A stretch of 14,617 bases of DNA from Clostridiales bacterium (GCA_004555915.1 SFJM01000040.1:1-14617), one strand, 5' to 3'. Shown: positions 6,726 through 14,521, counted from the stretch's first letter. The notes: generated from the sequence alone by a model not told the origin. Numbers and translations are program-made.

Positions 6726-6747
6726 TTCCCTGTGTTATTGTTCCTGT

Positions 6748-7536
6748 TCAGCAGTGCTGCATGATTGCTGCCACTGCAGTCTTGGTATCGGTCTCCGGGA
6801 ACAGCTCATAGCCTACCCGGCCGGTATAGCCGCAGGCCTCCAGATGACGGATCACCTTGGTGTAGTTGATCTCACCGGTACCCGGCTCATGCCGTCCCGG
6901 TGCATCTGCTACATGGATATGGCCGAACTGATCGCCATAATTGGTAATGGTATCACAGATGCAGCCCTCATTGATCTGCATATGATATACATCATACAGC
7001 AGCTTCAGACGGGGAGAATTGATCAGGCGGCAGATTTCCGCACCCATCTGGGTGGTAGCAAGGAAGTTGCCCACATGATCGGTGGTGATGTTCAGAGCTT
7101 CCAGATTCAGATTGATTTCCTCTGCTTCTGCCAGCTTTGTGCACTCCAGCAGCATGTCATACATGGAGCACAGCTTGACGGTATCCGACAGATTGTCATA
7201 GTGGTCCACAACAATGCCGCCGTCACCCAGTGCATTGGAATGGATGGTAACGCTGGAAGCGCCAACCTTCTTGGCTGCTGCAATCGACTGCTTGAGGTAG
7301 TCGAGGTACTTTTCCTTATGGGTCGGGTCTACCAGGGAATAATCTGCATCGCCGTTGAAGCCGGAGATGGCAATGCCTGCCTTTTCTGCCGCTTCACGGG
7401 TTGCATCCAGATCACGGATGCGCCAGTCCCAGAACTCTACCGCTTCAAAGCCATCATCCTTTGCTGCCTGGAAGCGCTCCAGCCACGGCAGCTCGGTATA
7501 TAATGTATCAATACAAGCGCATTTTCTCAGTGCCAT
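6748..7536 (-). CDS. Hydroxypyruvate isomerase-like sugar isomerase/epimerase (TIM barrel)
   Basis: This 262-residue TIM-barrel protein matches the Hyi family in its key segments: NLEALN (E146), YDVYHMQINEG (D182, H185), HIHVADAPGRHEPGTGEINY (H208) and GYELFPE (E244). E146 and E244 correspond to the paired catalytic glutamates of Hyi-type isomerases. Hyi itself interconverts hydroxypyruvate and tartronate semialdehyde, but members next to inositol dehydrogenases often act on other keto-sugars. Here the 1-nt gap after the iolG stop codon (7538) suggests translational coupling and a shared pathway, perhaps isomerising a keto-inositol. The GGAGG ribosome-binding site overlaps the end of iolG. 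It is distinct from iolI at 831-1703. The substrate is uncertain. Confidence 0.82.
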   Translation of the reverse strand: MALRKCACIDTLYTELPWLERFQAAKDDGFEAVEFWDWRIRDLDATREAAEKAGIAISGFNGDADYSLVDPTHKEKYLDYLKQSIAAAKKVGASSVTIHSNALGDGGIVVDHYDNLSDTVKLCSMYDMLLECTKLAEAEEINLNLEALNITTDHVGNFLATTQMGAEICRLINSPRLKLLYDVYHMQINEGCICDTITNYGDQFGHIHVADAPGRHEPGTGEINYTKVIRHLEACGYTGRVGYELFPETDTKTAVAAIMQHC

Positions 7537-7537
7537 A

Positions 7538-8545
7538 TTATTCTACCTCCGAAATTTTAACCGGACGGCCTTCCTTGAGAGACTTGGTTGCAGCTGCTGC
7601 CATCAGTACCGGATACAGGCCATCCTCACCGGTAACCGGGGTTTCGGTATCGTTGATGACTGCATCAGCAAATGCCTTCATTTCTGCAACAAATGCACCG
7701 GTGTAACGATCCCACATAACCTTGTAAGCGGTGCCATAGGTGGTGCCATCTGCGGTGGACAGAACTGCGGTGTTGGGGATATCGTTTTCATCCTGTGCAC
7801 AGCCCTCGGAGCCGAATACTTCTACTCTCTGGTCATAGCCATAAACTGCCTTACGGGAGTTGTCGATAACGCCGATTGCGCCGTTCTCGAACTTCAGGGT
7901 AACCACTGCGGTGTCTACGTCGCCTGCTTCGCCGATGCCCGGGTCAACCAGAACAGAACCATATGCGCTGACTTCAGTTACCTCGGAACCTGCCAGGAAA
8001 CGAACCATATCAAAGTCATGGATCATCATATCATAGAAGATACCGCCGGAAACCTTGACATAGGATACCGGTGGCGGCTCCGGGTCACGGGAGGACACTT
8101 TAATTAGGTTTACCTTGCCAACCTTGCCCTGCTGAACCATGTCATAAACAGCGCGATGGTTGTGGTCAAAGCGACGGCAGAAACCGATCTGCAGCTTGAC
8201 GCCAGCTTCCTTTGCTGCATTAATTGCTTCGTGTACCTTGTTCAGATCATAATCAATCGGCTTCTCGCAGAAGATGTTCTTCTTTGCCTTTGCAGCCTCG
8301 ATAATAAATTTGGAATGAGTGTCGGTGGAGGAGCAGATGAGAACTGCCTCAATTTCCGGGTCATTTAAAATATCTGCCGGATCTGTGCTCACATTGGGAA
8401 TGCGGCACTGTGCTGCGAACTCTCTGGTTGCGTCATTTGCAAACGGATCAGCAATGGTCTTGATTTCCATTTCAGGAACGAACATAGAAATGTTCTTTGC
8501 ATGTACCTTGCCGATGCGGCCTGCACCGATAATGCCTACTTTCAT
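7538..8545 (-). CDS. iolG: Inositol 2-dehydrogenase, Gfo/Idh/MocA family
   Basis: The 335-residue protein has an N-terminal Rossmann fold with GAGRIG (residues 7-12) and the family motif EKPID (K95). Its substrate-site segment GGIFYDMMIHDFDMVRFL (167-184) is characteristic of inositol dehydrogenases; K95, D172 and H176 match the catalytic Lys97, Asp172 and His176 of the Bacillus enzyme. It would oxidise myo-inositol (or a stereoisomer) to a keto-inositol with NAD+ in the cytoplasm. The start at 8545 follows AAGGAGAGG; the ATG at 8587 is rejected because the dinucleotide-binding fold must begin at MKVGIIGAG. It is the first gene of an operon with the hyi-like gene, and its promoter region (8597-8801) shares homology with that of the binding protein gene at 9006-10037. 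Substrates other than myo-inositol cannot be excluded. Confidence 0.88.
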   Translation of the reverse strand: MKVGIIGAGRIGKVHAKNISMFVPEMEIKTIADPFANDATREFAAQCRIPNVSTDPADILNDPEIEAVLICSSTDTHSKFIIEAAKAKKNIFCEKPIDYDLNKVHEAINAAKEAGVKLQIGFCRRFDHNHRAVYDMVQQGKVGKVNLIKVSSRDPEPPPVSYVKVSGGIFYDMMIHDFDMVRFLAGSEVTEVSAYGSVLVDPGIGEAGDVDTAVVTLKFENGAIGVIDNSRKAVYGYDQRVEVFGSEGCAQDENDIPNTAVLSTADGTTYGTAYKVMWDRYTGAFVAEMKAFADAVINDTETPVTGEDGLYPVLMAAAATKSLKEGRPVKISEVE

Positions 8546-8596
8546 GGTAACCTCTCCTTTTTCAATCATGTAATATGTTTCTGCCAAGCTCTTACG

Positions 8597-8801
8597 CTTT
8601 TGCTGACGCTATTGTACAGCGATTTCTCTCCTGTAAAAATGTCTGTTTTTTTAGATTCCGTGCATTTTTTTGCTTTGTTTTCTGTTTTTTATTCCGGCAA
8701 TCTGTCAAAAGGAAACCGCAATGTGTTATGATTTTGGATTCATTCACCATTTTTCCGTTACGCCAGCCGCACACTTTGGAAAGGTGTTTTTATTTTGGAT
8801 T
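8597..8801 (-). promoter_or_regulatory. iolG promoter with three regulator boxes
   Basis: On the leftward strand the -10 is TACAAT (8616-8611). The hexamer 17 nt upstream is TTTTTA, a poor -35, which suggests activator dependence. Three copies of a box beginning AATCYAAA and ending ACA lie upstream: proximal 8640-8657, middle 8723-8740 and far 8784-8801. The 20 nt from the -10 into the transcript, CTTTTGCTGAYGCTATTGTA on the + strand, match the promoter at 10076-10095 at 19 positions. A CGTGCAT, as seen beside the LacI-type gene, lies at 8659-8665. The expected start site is about 8604. Confidence 0.6.
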
Positions 8802-8836
8802 TTATGCTATGGGAGCAGCATCTCCTGTTTTCCGGT

Positions 8837-8871
8837 AAAAAAAGACCTCTGCCATACCGACAGAGGTCTTT
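8837..8871 (-). terminator. Terminator of the binding lipoprotein gene
   Basis: AAAGACCTCTG (8841-8851) pairs perfectly with CAGAGGTCTTT (8861-8871). On the leftward strand the stem is followed by a run of seven T. It separates the lipoprotein gene from the iolG operon. The remaining stretch, 8872-9005, shows nothing recognisable. Confidence 0.85.
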
Positions 8872-9005
8872 GCCGCACCGCAGCTGATTCGGCTCCCATA
8901 CCACACAGCTGCGTCAGATTGATTGGAATATCAGAAAAAGAATGAAAGAATAAAACTCAGATTATCGCTTTGGTTGATACAATAAGTGTACGAATTTTAT
9001 GGAAA

Positions 9006-10037
9006 TTACATGTAATCTGCCACGTTATCCACAGTTACCGGCTCAAACGGTACCCAGCAGATGGAATCACTGTAGGACTCGCCGGAGTCATCCAGCGCGT
9101 ACTTTTCCATGCCCTTGTTGATTGGATCGCCATTGAGCATATTCATGCAGGCAAGGATTGCGCCGCGGCCCTGTCCCACCGGATCCTGGAATACGGTCAT
9201 TGCCAGATTGCCGTCAATCAGCGCCTGTGCGCCGTCTGCGGTACAGTCAATACCGACGATCGGGAAGTTGATGTCTACGCCAGCCTCACGGCATGCCTCT
9301 ACCGCGCCCAGAGCCATTGCGTCATTGTTAGCGATAATGCAGTCATACTCCGTGGTAGTCAGCAGCGGCTGAATCATTTCCTGTGCCGTCGGGCGGTCAA
9401 AATCAGCTGCCAGCGGTGCGCTGCCTTCGGTTGCATTGATGCCGTTATCCTTCAGTGCCTGCAGTGCGCCTTCGGAACGCTGCGTGGTTGCTACCTGTCC
9501 CAGCGTGCCCTGCAGCATCAGGTACTTGATATCGGTCTTGCCCTTGTCCTTGAAATACTTTGCCAGATATTCGCCCTGGAAATAACCGGAGGTGAACTCA
9601 TCCGAGCCAACATAGCAGGCATTTTCCGCATCCAGTACATGCAGGTCTGCCGGCTGGCGGTTGACAAAGGCAACCTTCATATCGCCTGCGGAATCCATGA
9701 TGGACTGTGCTGCCTCAGTATCTACCAGCAGTACGGCAACTGCCTCCTGACCGGCATTGGCACAGGTTTCCACATACTGCATCTGCTTTGCGGTATCCAG
9801 CTGTGCATCCTGTGTGACAATCTTATAGCCAAGTTTTTCACCCTCAGCTGTCATGGCCTGCTCCACCTTGGACATGAACTCGTCACGGTTTGCAATGACA
9901 AAGGTCATTTCCTTCTGAGCGGAGCTGTCGGATGCAGCGGAACCGCCACCGGAAGAGCTATTGCTTCCGCAGCCTGCCAGCATGCCTGCTGCCATGATGC
10001 CGGCCATTACCATTGACATCGTTCGTTTCAGTTTCAT
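9006..10037 (-). CDS. RbsB-like sugar-binding lipoprotein (ABC substrate-binding type)
   Basis: The 343-residue protein has a signal peptide with lipobox LAGC (C23) and a Ser/Gly-rich linker (residues 24-40), then a Peripla_BP_4 fold: FVIANRDEFMSKVEQAMTAE, KVAFVNRQPAD, YVGSDEFTSGYFQGEYLAKY, CIIANNDAMALGAVEA and VGIDCTADGAQAL. It would be anchored outside the membrane and bind a sugar or cyclitol. No ABC permease or ATPase gene is next to it and a strong terminator follows, so it either works with a transporter encoded elsewhere or feeds the adjacent sensor system. The start at 10037 follows AGAGAGG by 8 nt. Its promoter (10076-10280) resembles that of iolG, which ties it to inositol use by inference. 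Confidence 0.88.
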   Translation of the reverse strand: MKLKRTMSMVMAGIMAAGMLAGCGSNSSSGGGSAASDSSAQKEMTFVIANRDEFMSKVEQAMTAEGEKLGYKIVTQDAQLDTAKQMQYVETCANAGQEAVAVLLVDTEAAQSIMDSAGDMKVAFVNRQPADLHVLDAENACYVGSDEFTSGYFQGEYLAKYFKDKGKTDIKYLMLQGTLGQVATTQRSEGALQALKDNGINATEGSAPLAADFDRPTAQEMIQPLLTTTEYDCIIANNDAMALGAVEACREAGVDINFPIVGIDCTADGAQALIDGNLAMTVFQDPVGQGRGAILACMNMLNGDPINKGMEKYALDDSGESYSDSICWVPFEPVTVDNVADYM

Positions 10038-10075
10038 TGTGATTTCCTCTCTTTCTTATGATGTCTCGGTTTTCC

Positions 10076-10280
10076 CTTTTGCTGATGCTATTGTAATACC
10101 GGAACCGGGAGGAAAAAACGTCCGTTCCTTTGGATTTGGTGGCAATCGTTTTGGGATTTTCTGTTCACTGTTACAAAAAGATTCACAATAAATACCGTTT
10201 CGTGTCCTGTCTTTGGATTTTGCGGTGTATCCGCCATGCTTTTAGAGGGGATTCTTTTGAAAGGTGTCTGTATTTTAGAA
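10076..10280 (-). promoter_or_regulatory. Lipoprotein gene promoter with three regulator boxes
   Basis: The -10 is TACAAT (10095-10090) on the leftward strand, with TTTTTT as a poor -35 17 nt upstream. Boxes of the AATCYAAA-N6/7-ACA type lie at 10119-10136, 10202-10219 and 10264-10281; the far copy begins TTTCTAAA. The first two are 83 nt apart, exactly as in the iolG promoter, and the third is 62 nt further (61 in iolG). These spacings are close to eight and six helical turns. The boxes are likely sites for a dimeric activator, probably the YesN-type regulator encoded just upstream (inference). Confidence 0.6.
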
Positions 10281-10319
10281 AAAGAAAGACAGGAGGCTGA
10301 GCTGTCCAGCTTCCTGTCT
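10277..10319 (-). terminator. Terminator of the sensor operon
   Basis: AGACAGGA-G-GCTG (10287-10299) pairs with CAGC-T-TCCTGTCT (10307-10319), a 13-bp stem with one wobble. On the leftward strand the T-rich TTTCTTTTTCT follows. It starts 6 nt past the stop codon of the response regulator gene and overlaps the far regulator box of the next promoter. Confidence 0.8.
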
Positions 10320-10325
10320 GTTTGG

Positions 10326-11816
10326 TCACCGGCACTGCCGGCGATAGTTCTGGGGCGTAAGCCCCACTGCTTTTTTAAAGGTTTTACAAAAATTCCTATA
10401 ATCATTGAAACCGCTCTGTACAGCCACATCCTTTACCCGGTCATTGGTCCGCACCAGCAGATCTTTTGCCGTATTCAGCCGGCAGGACAACAGGTATTCC
10501 GAAAAGGTGATGCCGGTCTCCTTGCTGAAAATATGACTCAGGTATGCCGGATTCAAATGTACCTGTTCCGCTGCCAGCACCAGAGACGCATCTCCGGTGT
10601 GCTGCTCCTGCAGATACCGGATGGTCTGGCTGACCGCACAGCTGTACGTGTCTGGTTGGGGCAGCATTTCCTCCCGGAAGGTCACATACGCAGCCTCCAT
10701 GCCCCGGAATTCCTCCAGACGGTCCGGAACCATGCGCTGGGAAATACCCGCCTGCCGGTCGGTCTGCCGCAGCCATTCCTGCACCAGCCTGGCTTCGGTA
10801 TGCTGTGAACGGAATTCCTCCAGAATCTCCTCCCACATCCGGCGGATTGTTCCGCCATCCTTCCGGTCAATATAGACGGGGATCTGCTCACAGAAGGTCC
10901 GTGCCGTCTGTGGGATCTCCCTGCCGCAGGGCTCCAGCTGCCAGCCGTAAAATACCGCCTGCCGTGTATAAAACCGTTCATTCAGCGCATCATTGGCTTC
11001 CTGCCAGCAGACTGCCTCGGTATGCTGTATGCTTTCCGCCCGGCTGGTTCCGATGCAGATGGAAACCGCCAGATACCGTTCCGCATACCGTACGGCGGCA
11101 GATGCATACTGCTGGATTTTCTGCCTGCGCTCATACAGGCTGGAAATATCCGTCAGGTCTAACAGCAGTGCATAATCTCCCTGACGGACATGCACACATC
11201 GTACTGCCGGCGTATTCTGGCATGCCTCCCGGCAAATCTGTGCAAACGATGAATGGAACCGTTTCTGCTGTTCCATGGGCATCACTGCCACATGGGTATC
11301 ATAATTGATAATATGTACTGACAGTACCACGTTGGTAAAAAAGGCATCTGCGGGGCGGCGTTCCCCGCCCTGCAGCAATCCCATATAATACTCCCGTTCC
11401 TGCTCCGGGGCGTCAAATTGCAGACCGCTTTTATGGGTAGAAGCAATCGACTGCCTGACGTCCTCCAGCAGCGCCAGAAGCTTATCTTCCGTCAGCAGGT
11501 TTTTGAGCACATATTCATTTGCTCCCAGCTTCATGGCTTCCTTCACGTAATCAAAGTCATCATGGCAGCTCAGTACAATGGTAACTGCCGCATTCCCCTC
11601 CGCTTTCAGCCGGCGAATCAGCTCAATGCCATCCATCACCGGCATACTGATGTCTGTGATGATGATATCCGGCTCATATTCCTTCGCCATCCGCAGGGCT
11701 TCCTCCCCGTCCTGTGCCGCGCCTACCAGCGTATATCCATGCTTTTCCCAATCAGTAATACGGGACAGGAAGGTTCTGACCAGAAAATCATCATCAGCTA
11801 AAAGTACCTTAATCAT
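10326..11816 (-). CDS. YesN-type response regulator with AraC DNA-binding domain
   Basis: The 496-residue protein has an N-terminal receiver domain (residues 1-120) with the acidic pair D9/D10, phosphorylation site D55 in IIITDISMPVMDG and conserved K105 (YVLKN), a long middle region of about 270 residues, and a C-terminal AraC-type double helix-turn-helix (about 395-496) with HLNPAYLSHIFSKETGITF and VAVQSGFNDYRNFCKTFKKA, then GLTPQNYR. The phosphorylated protein would bind DNA and activate transcription. Its start overlaps the end of the preceding lipoprotein gene by 8 nt (ATGATTAA), with AGGAG upstream. It is last in the kinase-lipoprotein-regulator operon. The three-box promoters of the next gene and of iolG are its likely targets. 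Confidence 0.93.
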   Translation of the reverse strand: MIKVLLADDDFLVRTFLSRITDWEKHGYTLVGAAQDGEEALRMAKEYEPDIIITDISMPVMDGIELIRRLKAEGNAAVTIVLSCHDDFDYVKEAMKLGANEYVLKNLLTEDKLLALLEDVRQSIASTHKSGLQFDAPEQEREYYMGLLQGGERRPADAFFTNVVLSVHIINYDTHVAVMPMEQQKRFHSSFAQICREACQNTPAVRCVHVRQGDYALLLDLTDISSLYERRQKIQQYASAAVRYAERYLAVSICIGTSRAESIQHTEAVCWQEANDALNERFYTRQAVFYGWQLEPCGREIPQTARTFCEQIPVYIDRKDGGTIRRMWEEILEEFRSQHTEARLVQEWLRQTDRQAGISQRMVPDRLEEFRGMEAAYVTFREEMLPQPDTYSCAVSQTIRYLQEQHTGDASLVLAAEQVHLNPAYLSHIFSKETGITFSEYLLSCRLNTAKDLLVRTNDRVKDVAVQSGFNDYRNFCKTFKKAVGLTPQNYRRQCR

Positions 11817-12759
11817 TGCCTTCTCCTCTTTCCGTCAAATATTTTTCCAGATATTCCGCCGCGTTATCCTGTGTAATGAGTGGTGTTTCCACGTGGACAT
11901 CGTGTTCAATGTCCTCGCCGTTCAGGTATCGTACCATCGTCCGGATGGTCTGATAGCCGATTTCATACCCGTTTTGTCCTACCAGGGCCAGAATGCGTCC
12001 GTCTTCCACGCCGGACATGGCATCGCTCTGCATGTCCACGCCGACCAGCCGGACATCTGCTCCCGCCTTATCCTGTTCCTCCATTGCCCCCAGAACCATC
12101 AGGGCACTGGTGCAAAATACACCTTTCACCTCCGGATACTCCCGCAGGATTTCCTCCATACATTTCATACTTTCCAGATAGCTGCTGGTTTCCGATTCCC
12201 TGACCGCACACAGTTCCAGCGCCGGATACTGCTTCAGCTCCTCTGTAAAGCCCTGCAGCCGCTCTGCATGGGTGCTCTGCCTGCTGTTTCCCATAATCAC
12301 AGCAATCTGGCCAGTCTGCACTTCCTGTGCCAGGGCCCTTGCTGCCAGCCTGCCGATATTTTTATTGTCCGCACCGATATAGGGAAAATCAAATTGCTCC
12401 GACCGGGTGTCAATATAAAAGCAAGGAATACGGTCCTCTGCCTGCTCCAGCACATCCACCTGCTCGGAATCACAGGGCGATACCGCAATGGCATCCGGCC
12501 GGGATGCAATCACATCGCGCAGGATGGTATTCTGTGCATCCACATCATTTTCATCCGATGGCCAGAGAATATTCACCGAAACATTATAATCCTGTGCCGC
12601 CTGCTCCAGCCCGTCCTGTACAGACATCCAGTGCACGGAATCCATTGCCTTGAGTACCACACAGATGGTTGGTTTTTCTACTGTTTCAGTTCCTCCGCTG
12701 CAGCCCGCCAGCAGGACAGCCAGCAGCAGGGCAAGCCATGTTATCGCACTTCGCTTCAA
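11809..12759 (-). CDS. Sensor-associated sugar-binding lipoprotein, TTG start
   Basis: The 316-residue protein has a short signal peptide with lipobox LAGC (C20) and then an RbsB/LacI-like periplasmic-binding fold: ICVVLKAMDSVHWMSVQDGL, DAIAVSPCDSEQVDVL, FPYIGADNKNIGRLAA, IAVIMGNSRQSTHAERLQGF and LVGVDMQSDAMSGVEDG. The start codon is TTG at 12757-12759, overlapping the kinase stop as TTGA, with GGAGGAG 8 nt upstream inside the kinase gene. Overlap on both sides with the kinase and response regulator shows the three are translated together, which fits a third component that binds ligand outside the cell and contacts the kinase's extracellular domain, as in the XylFII-LytS-YesN type of system. 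It differs from the lipoprotein at 9006-10037. The ligand is unknown; a sugar or cyclitol is likely. Confidence 0.87.
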   Translation of the reverse strand: MKRSAITWLALLLAVLLAGCSGGTETVEKPTICVVLKAMDSVHWMSVQDGLEQAAQDYNVSVNILWPSDENDVDAQNTILRDVIASRPDAIAVSPCDSEQVDVLEQAEDRIPCFYIDTRSEQFDFPYIGADNKNIGRLAARALAQEVQTGQIAVIMGNSRQSTHAERLQGFTEELKQYPALELCAVRESETSSYLESMKCMEEILREYPEVKGVFCTSALMVLGAMEEQDKAGADVRLVGVDMQSDAMSGVEDGRILALVGQNGYEIGYQTIRTMVRYLNGEDIEHDVHVETPLITQDNAAEYLEKYLTERGEGND

Positions 12760-14441
12760 ATCGTATACTCCTCCGCGTCATAGGAAATCGGCATGGTAAT
12801 CACGGCGCTGGTACCATGGTTCTCCCGGGAATAAAATGCCAGTTTTCCCAGTTTCCCGTAATACAGCTGCAGCCGTTCCCGTACATTGTGTACGCCGATG
12901 CCGCTGAATTTGCTCTTTCGTTCCCCATTCATCAGACGGGTCAGCTCCTCCGCCGTCATGCCGCGTCCATTATCCTCTACCTTGATTGCCAGTTCATTTT
13001 CATCCCGCAGTACCCGTACGGTAATCAGACCATCCGAACGTTTGAGGTCAATGCCATGCAAAATGGCGTTTTCCACCAGCGGCTGGATCAGCAGGCCAGG
13101 AATATAACAGCCCTCAATATCCGGACAGACATCAAACTGCACCGTAAAGCTGTTTGCATACCGGAACATCTGCAGTTTGACATAATTGCGTACCATATGG
13201 ATTTCCTGCCGGACGGTAATAAACGCGCCCCGGTCACTGGCACTCAGCTGCAGCAGCTCAATGAATGCCTCCAATTGCTCCGCAATTTCCGCAGAATTCT
13301 GCAAAATCGCGGCATATTTGATGGAATTCAACGTATTATACATGAAATGCGGCGTAATCTGGTATTTTAACGCTTCAATTTCCGCCTCTTTTTTCAGCAG
13401 CTTTTGCGTGACCAGCTCATCAATCAGATCCTCAACCTGCTGGATCATATCATTAAAGCCCTGCGACAGCCTGCCAATCTCATCCTCGGAATAAATCTGG
13501 GCACGTACAGCCAGATCACCCTGTCCTACCTGCACCATCACTTCCTCCAGATTTTTCACCGGACGCATCATCCGCCGGACAAGGATCAGGATTGGGATAC
13601 AGGCCATCAGGTTAAACAGCAATGCCAGTGCAAAGATTTGATTCCGTGTTTCCACAATATGTCCGGTAATCACGCTGCGGTCAGATACCGTGACCAGTGT
13701 ATATCGGCTCAGCGGTGCCGTTACCGTCGTGATCAGCACATCCCCTTCTGCTTCCGGCGCCTGCTCTCCCAGGGATTTTAAATTGGTGCTGGAGGCAACC
13801 CTTCCGTCTGGCGTGGCAATATAGCTTCTGCCGTCACTGAAATTGCCATATCCCTGCAAGCAGCCGAAAAAAATATCCCGTTCATCCGCATTGGCCATGA
13901 TATAGCCAACCGACTCTCCTGCTTCGTCATAAATGGGTTTGGTATAGGTAAAGCTCTGCTTTTTCAACAGCTCGGTCTGATCGGTATGGTATTTGGGTGA
14001 TAATGGATTTTCCTGTCCCCTTGCCACATCCTCCAGCCACTGCATATCGGTTTCACTGCATTCCTGTTCCACGGTTTCGGAAGGTGTTGCCTTTAAAATC
14101 ACCCGTTTTTCCGGCAGATAGCAATATACCGATTCAATATAGCCGCTGCGATAGCTGTCCAGCTGTTCCAGCAGCTGCGCCCGCACTTCACTGTCATATT
14201 CCCGCACCATGTGCTGTATATCCGGATCTGACGCCGCGTTGACTGCCGTATAATAGGTATCCTTCATGACATCATCAAACATACCGGCACAAACCGTCAG
14301 GTTATCTGTGACAGAAGACACGTAATTGTTTTCTATGACCTCTACCGAATTGTTGTAAAATACGATGGACAGGACAATGGATACCACCATGGATACCAGA
14401 AGGATGCTGCCTATAATCTTTTCCTGTAATCCCAGCTTCAT
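12756..14441 (-). CDS. YesM-type sensor histidine kinase
   Basis: The 561-residue membrane kinase has a first transmembrane helix at about residues 10-30, an extracellular sensor domain of about 235 residues, a second helix at about 268-289, a HAMP linker (290-345), the His_kinase domain with QITPHFMYNTLNSIKYA (H365 is the phosphorylation site) and a C-terminal ATPase domain: PLVENAILHGI (N458), VEDNGRGM (D490) and GIGVHNVRERL. It would autophosphorylate in response to an outside ligand and pass phosphate to the response regulator at 10326-11816. Its stop overlaps the TTG start of the lipoprotein gene. The start at 14441 has only a weak ribosome-binding site (AAGGTTGG), but the promoter 33 nt upstream and the first helix support it. 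It is the first gene of the operon. Confidence 0.93.
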   Translation of the reverse strand: MKLGLQEKIIGSILLVSMVVSIVLSIVFYNNSVEVIENNYVSSVTDNLTVCAGMFDDVMKDTYYTAVNAASDPDIQHMVREYDSEVRAQLLEQLDSYRSGYIESVYCYLPEKRVILKATPSETVEQECSETDMQWLEDVARGQENPLSPKYHTDQTELLKKQSFTYTKPIYDEAGESVGYIMANADERDIFFGCLQGYGNFSDGRSYIATPDGRVASSTNLKSLGEQAPEAEGDVLITTVTAPLSRYTLVTVSDRSVITGHIVETRNQIFALALLFNLMACIPILILVRRMMRPVKNLEEVMVQVGQGDLAVRAQIYSEDEIGRLSQGFNDMIQQVEDLIDELVTQKLLKKEAEIEALKYQITPHFMYNTLNSIKYAAILQNSAEIAEQLEAFIELLQLSASDRGAFITVRQEIHMVRNYVKLQMFRYANSFTVQFDVCPDIEGCYIPGLLIQPLVENAILHGIDLKRSDGLITVRVLRDENELAIKVEDNGRGMTAEELTRLMNGERKSKFSGIGVHNVRERLQLYYGKLGKLAFYSRENHGTSAVITMPISYDAEEYTI

Positions 14442-14473
14442 TATCGTACACCAACCTTATCTCTGTTCCTTTT

Positions 14474-14513
14474 ATTATACGGTATGGTGATATCTTTTGA
14501 AAACATAATTTCA
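14474..14513 (-). promoter_or_regulatory. Promoter of the sensor operon
   Basis: On the leftward strand a perfect TATAAT (14479-14474) has TTTCAA (14502-14497) 17 nt upstream, a weak -35. An inverted repeat, TGAAA-N6-TTTCA (14498-14513), covers the -35 region and could be an operator. Transcription would begin near 14467, about 25 nt before the kinase start codon. Confidence 0.5.
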
Positions 14514-14521
14514 CTGTCATG

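Noticed and set aside
5040..6747. Terminal inverted repeats or a target-site duplication around the IS
   Set aside because: None were found by eye, as expected for IS110-group elements; short matches such as CCTGT near both sides are too weak to define ends.
8970..10016. Rightward open frame of 348 codons
   Set aside because: It is antisense to the binding lipoprotein gene, and its Cys/His-rich composition is typical of a reverse-strand shadow.
11578..12783. Long rightward open frame of 401 codons
   Set aside because: It is opposite the lipoprotein and response regulator genes, which have clear motifs, start signals and overlaps.
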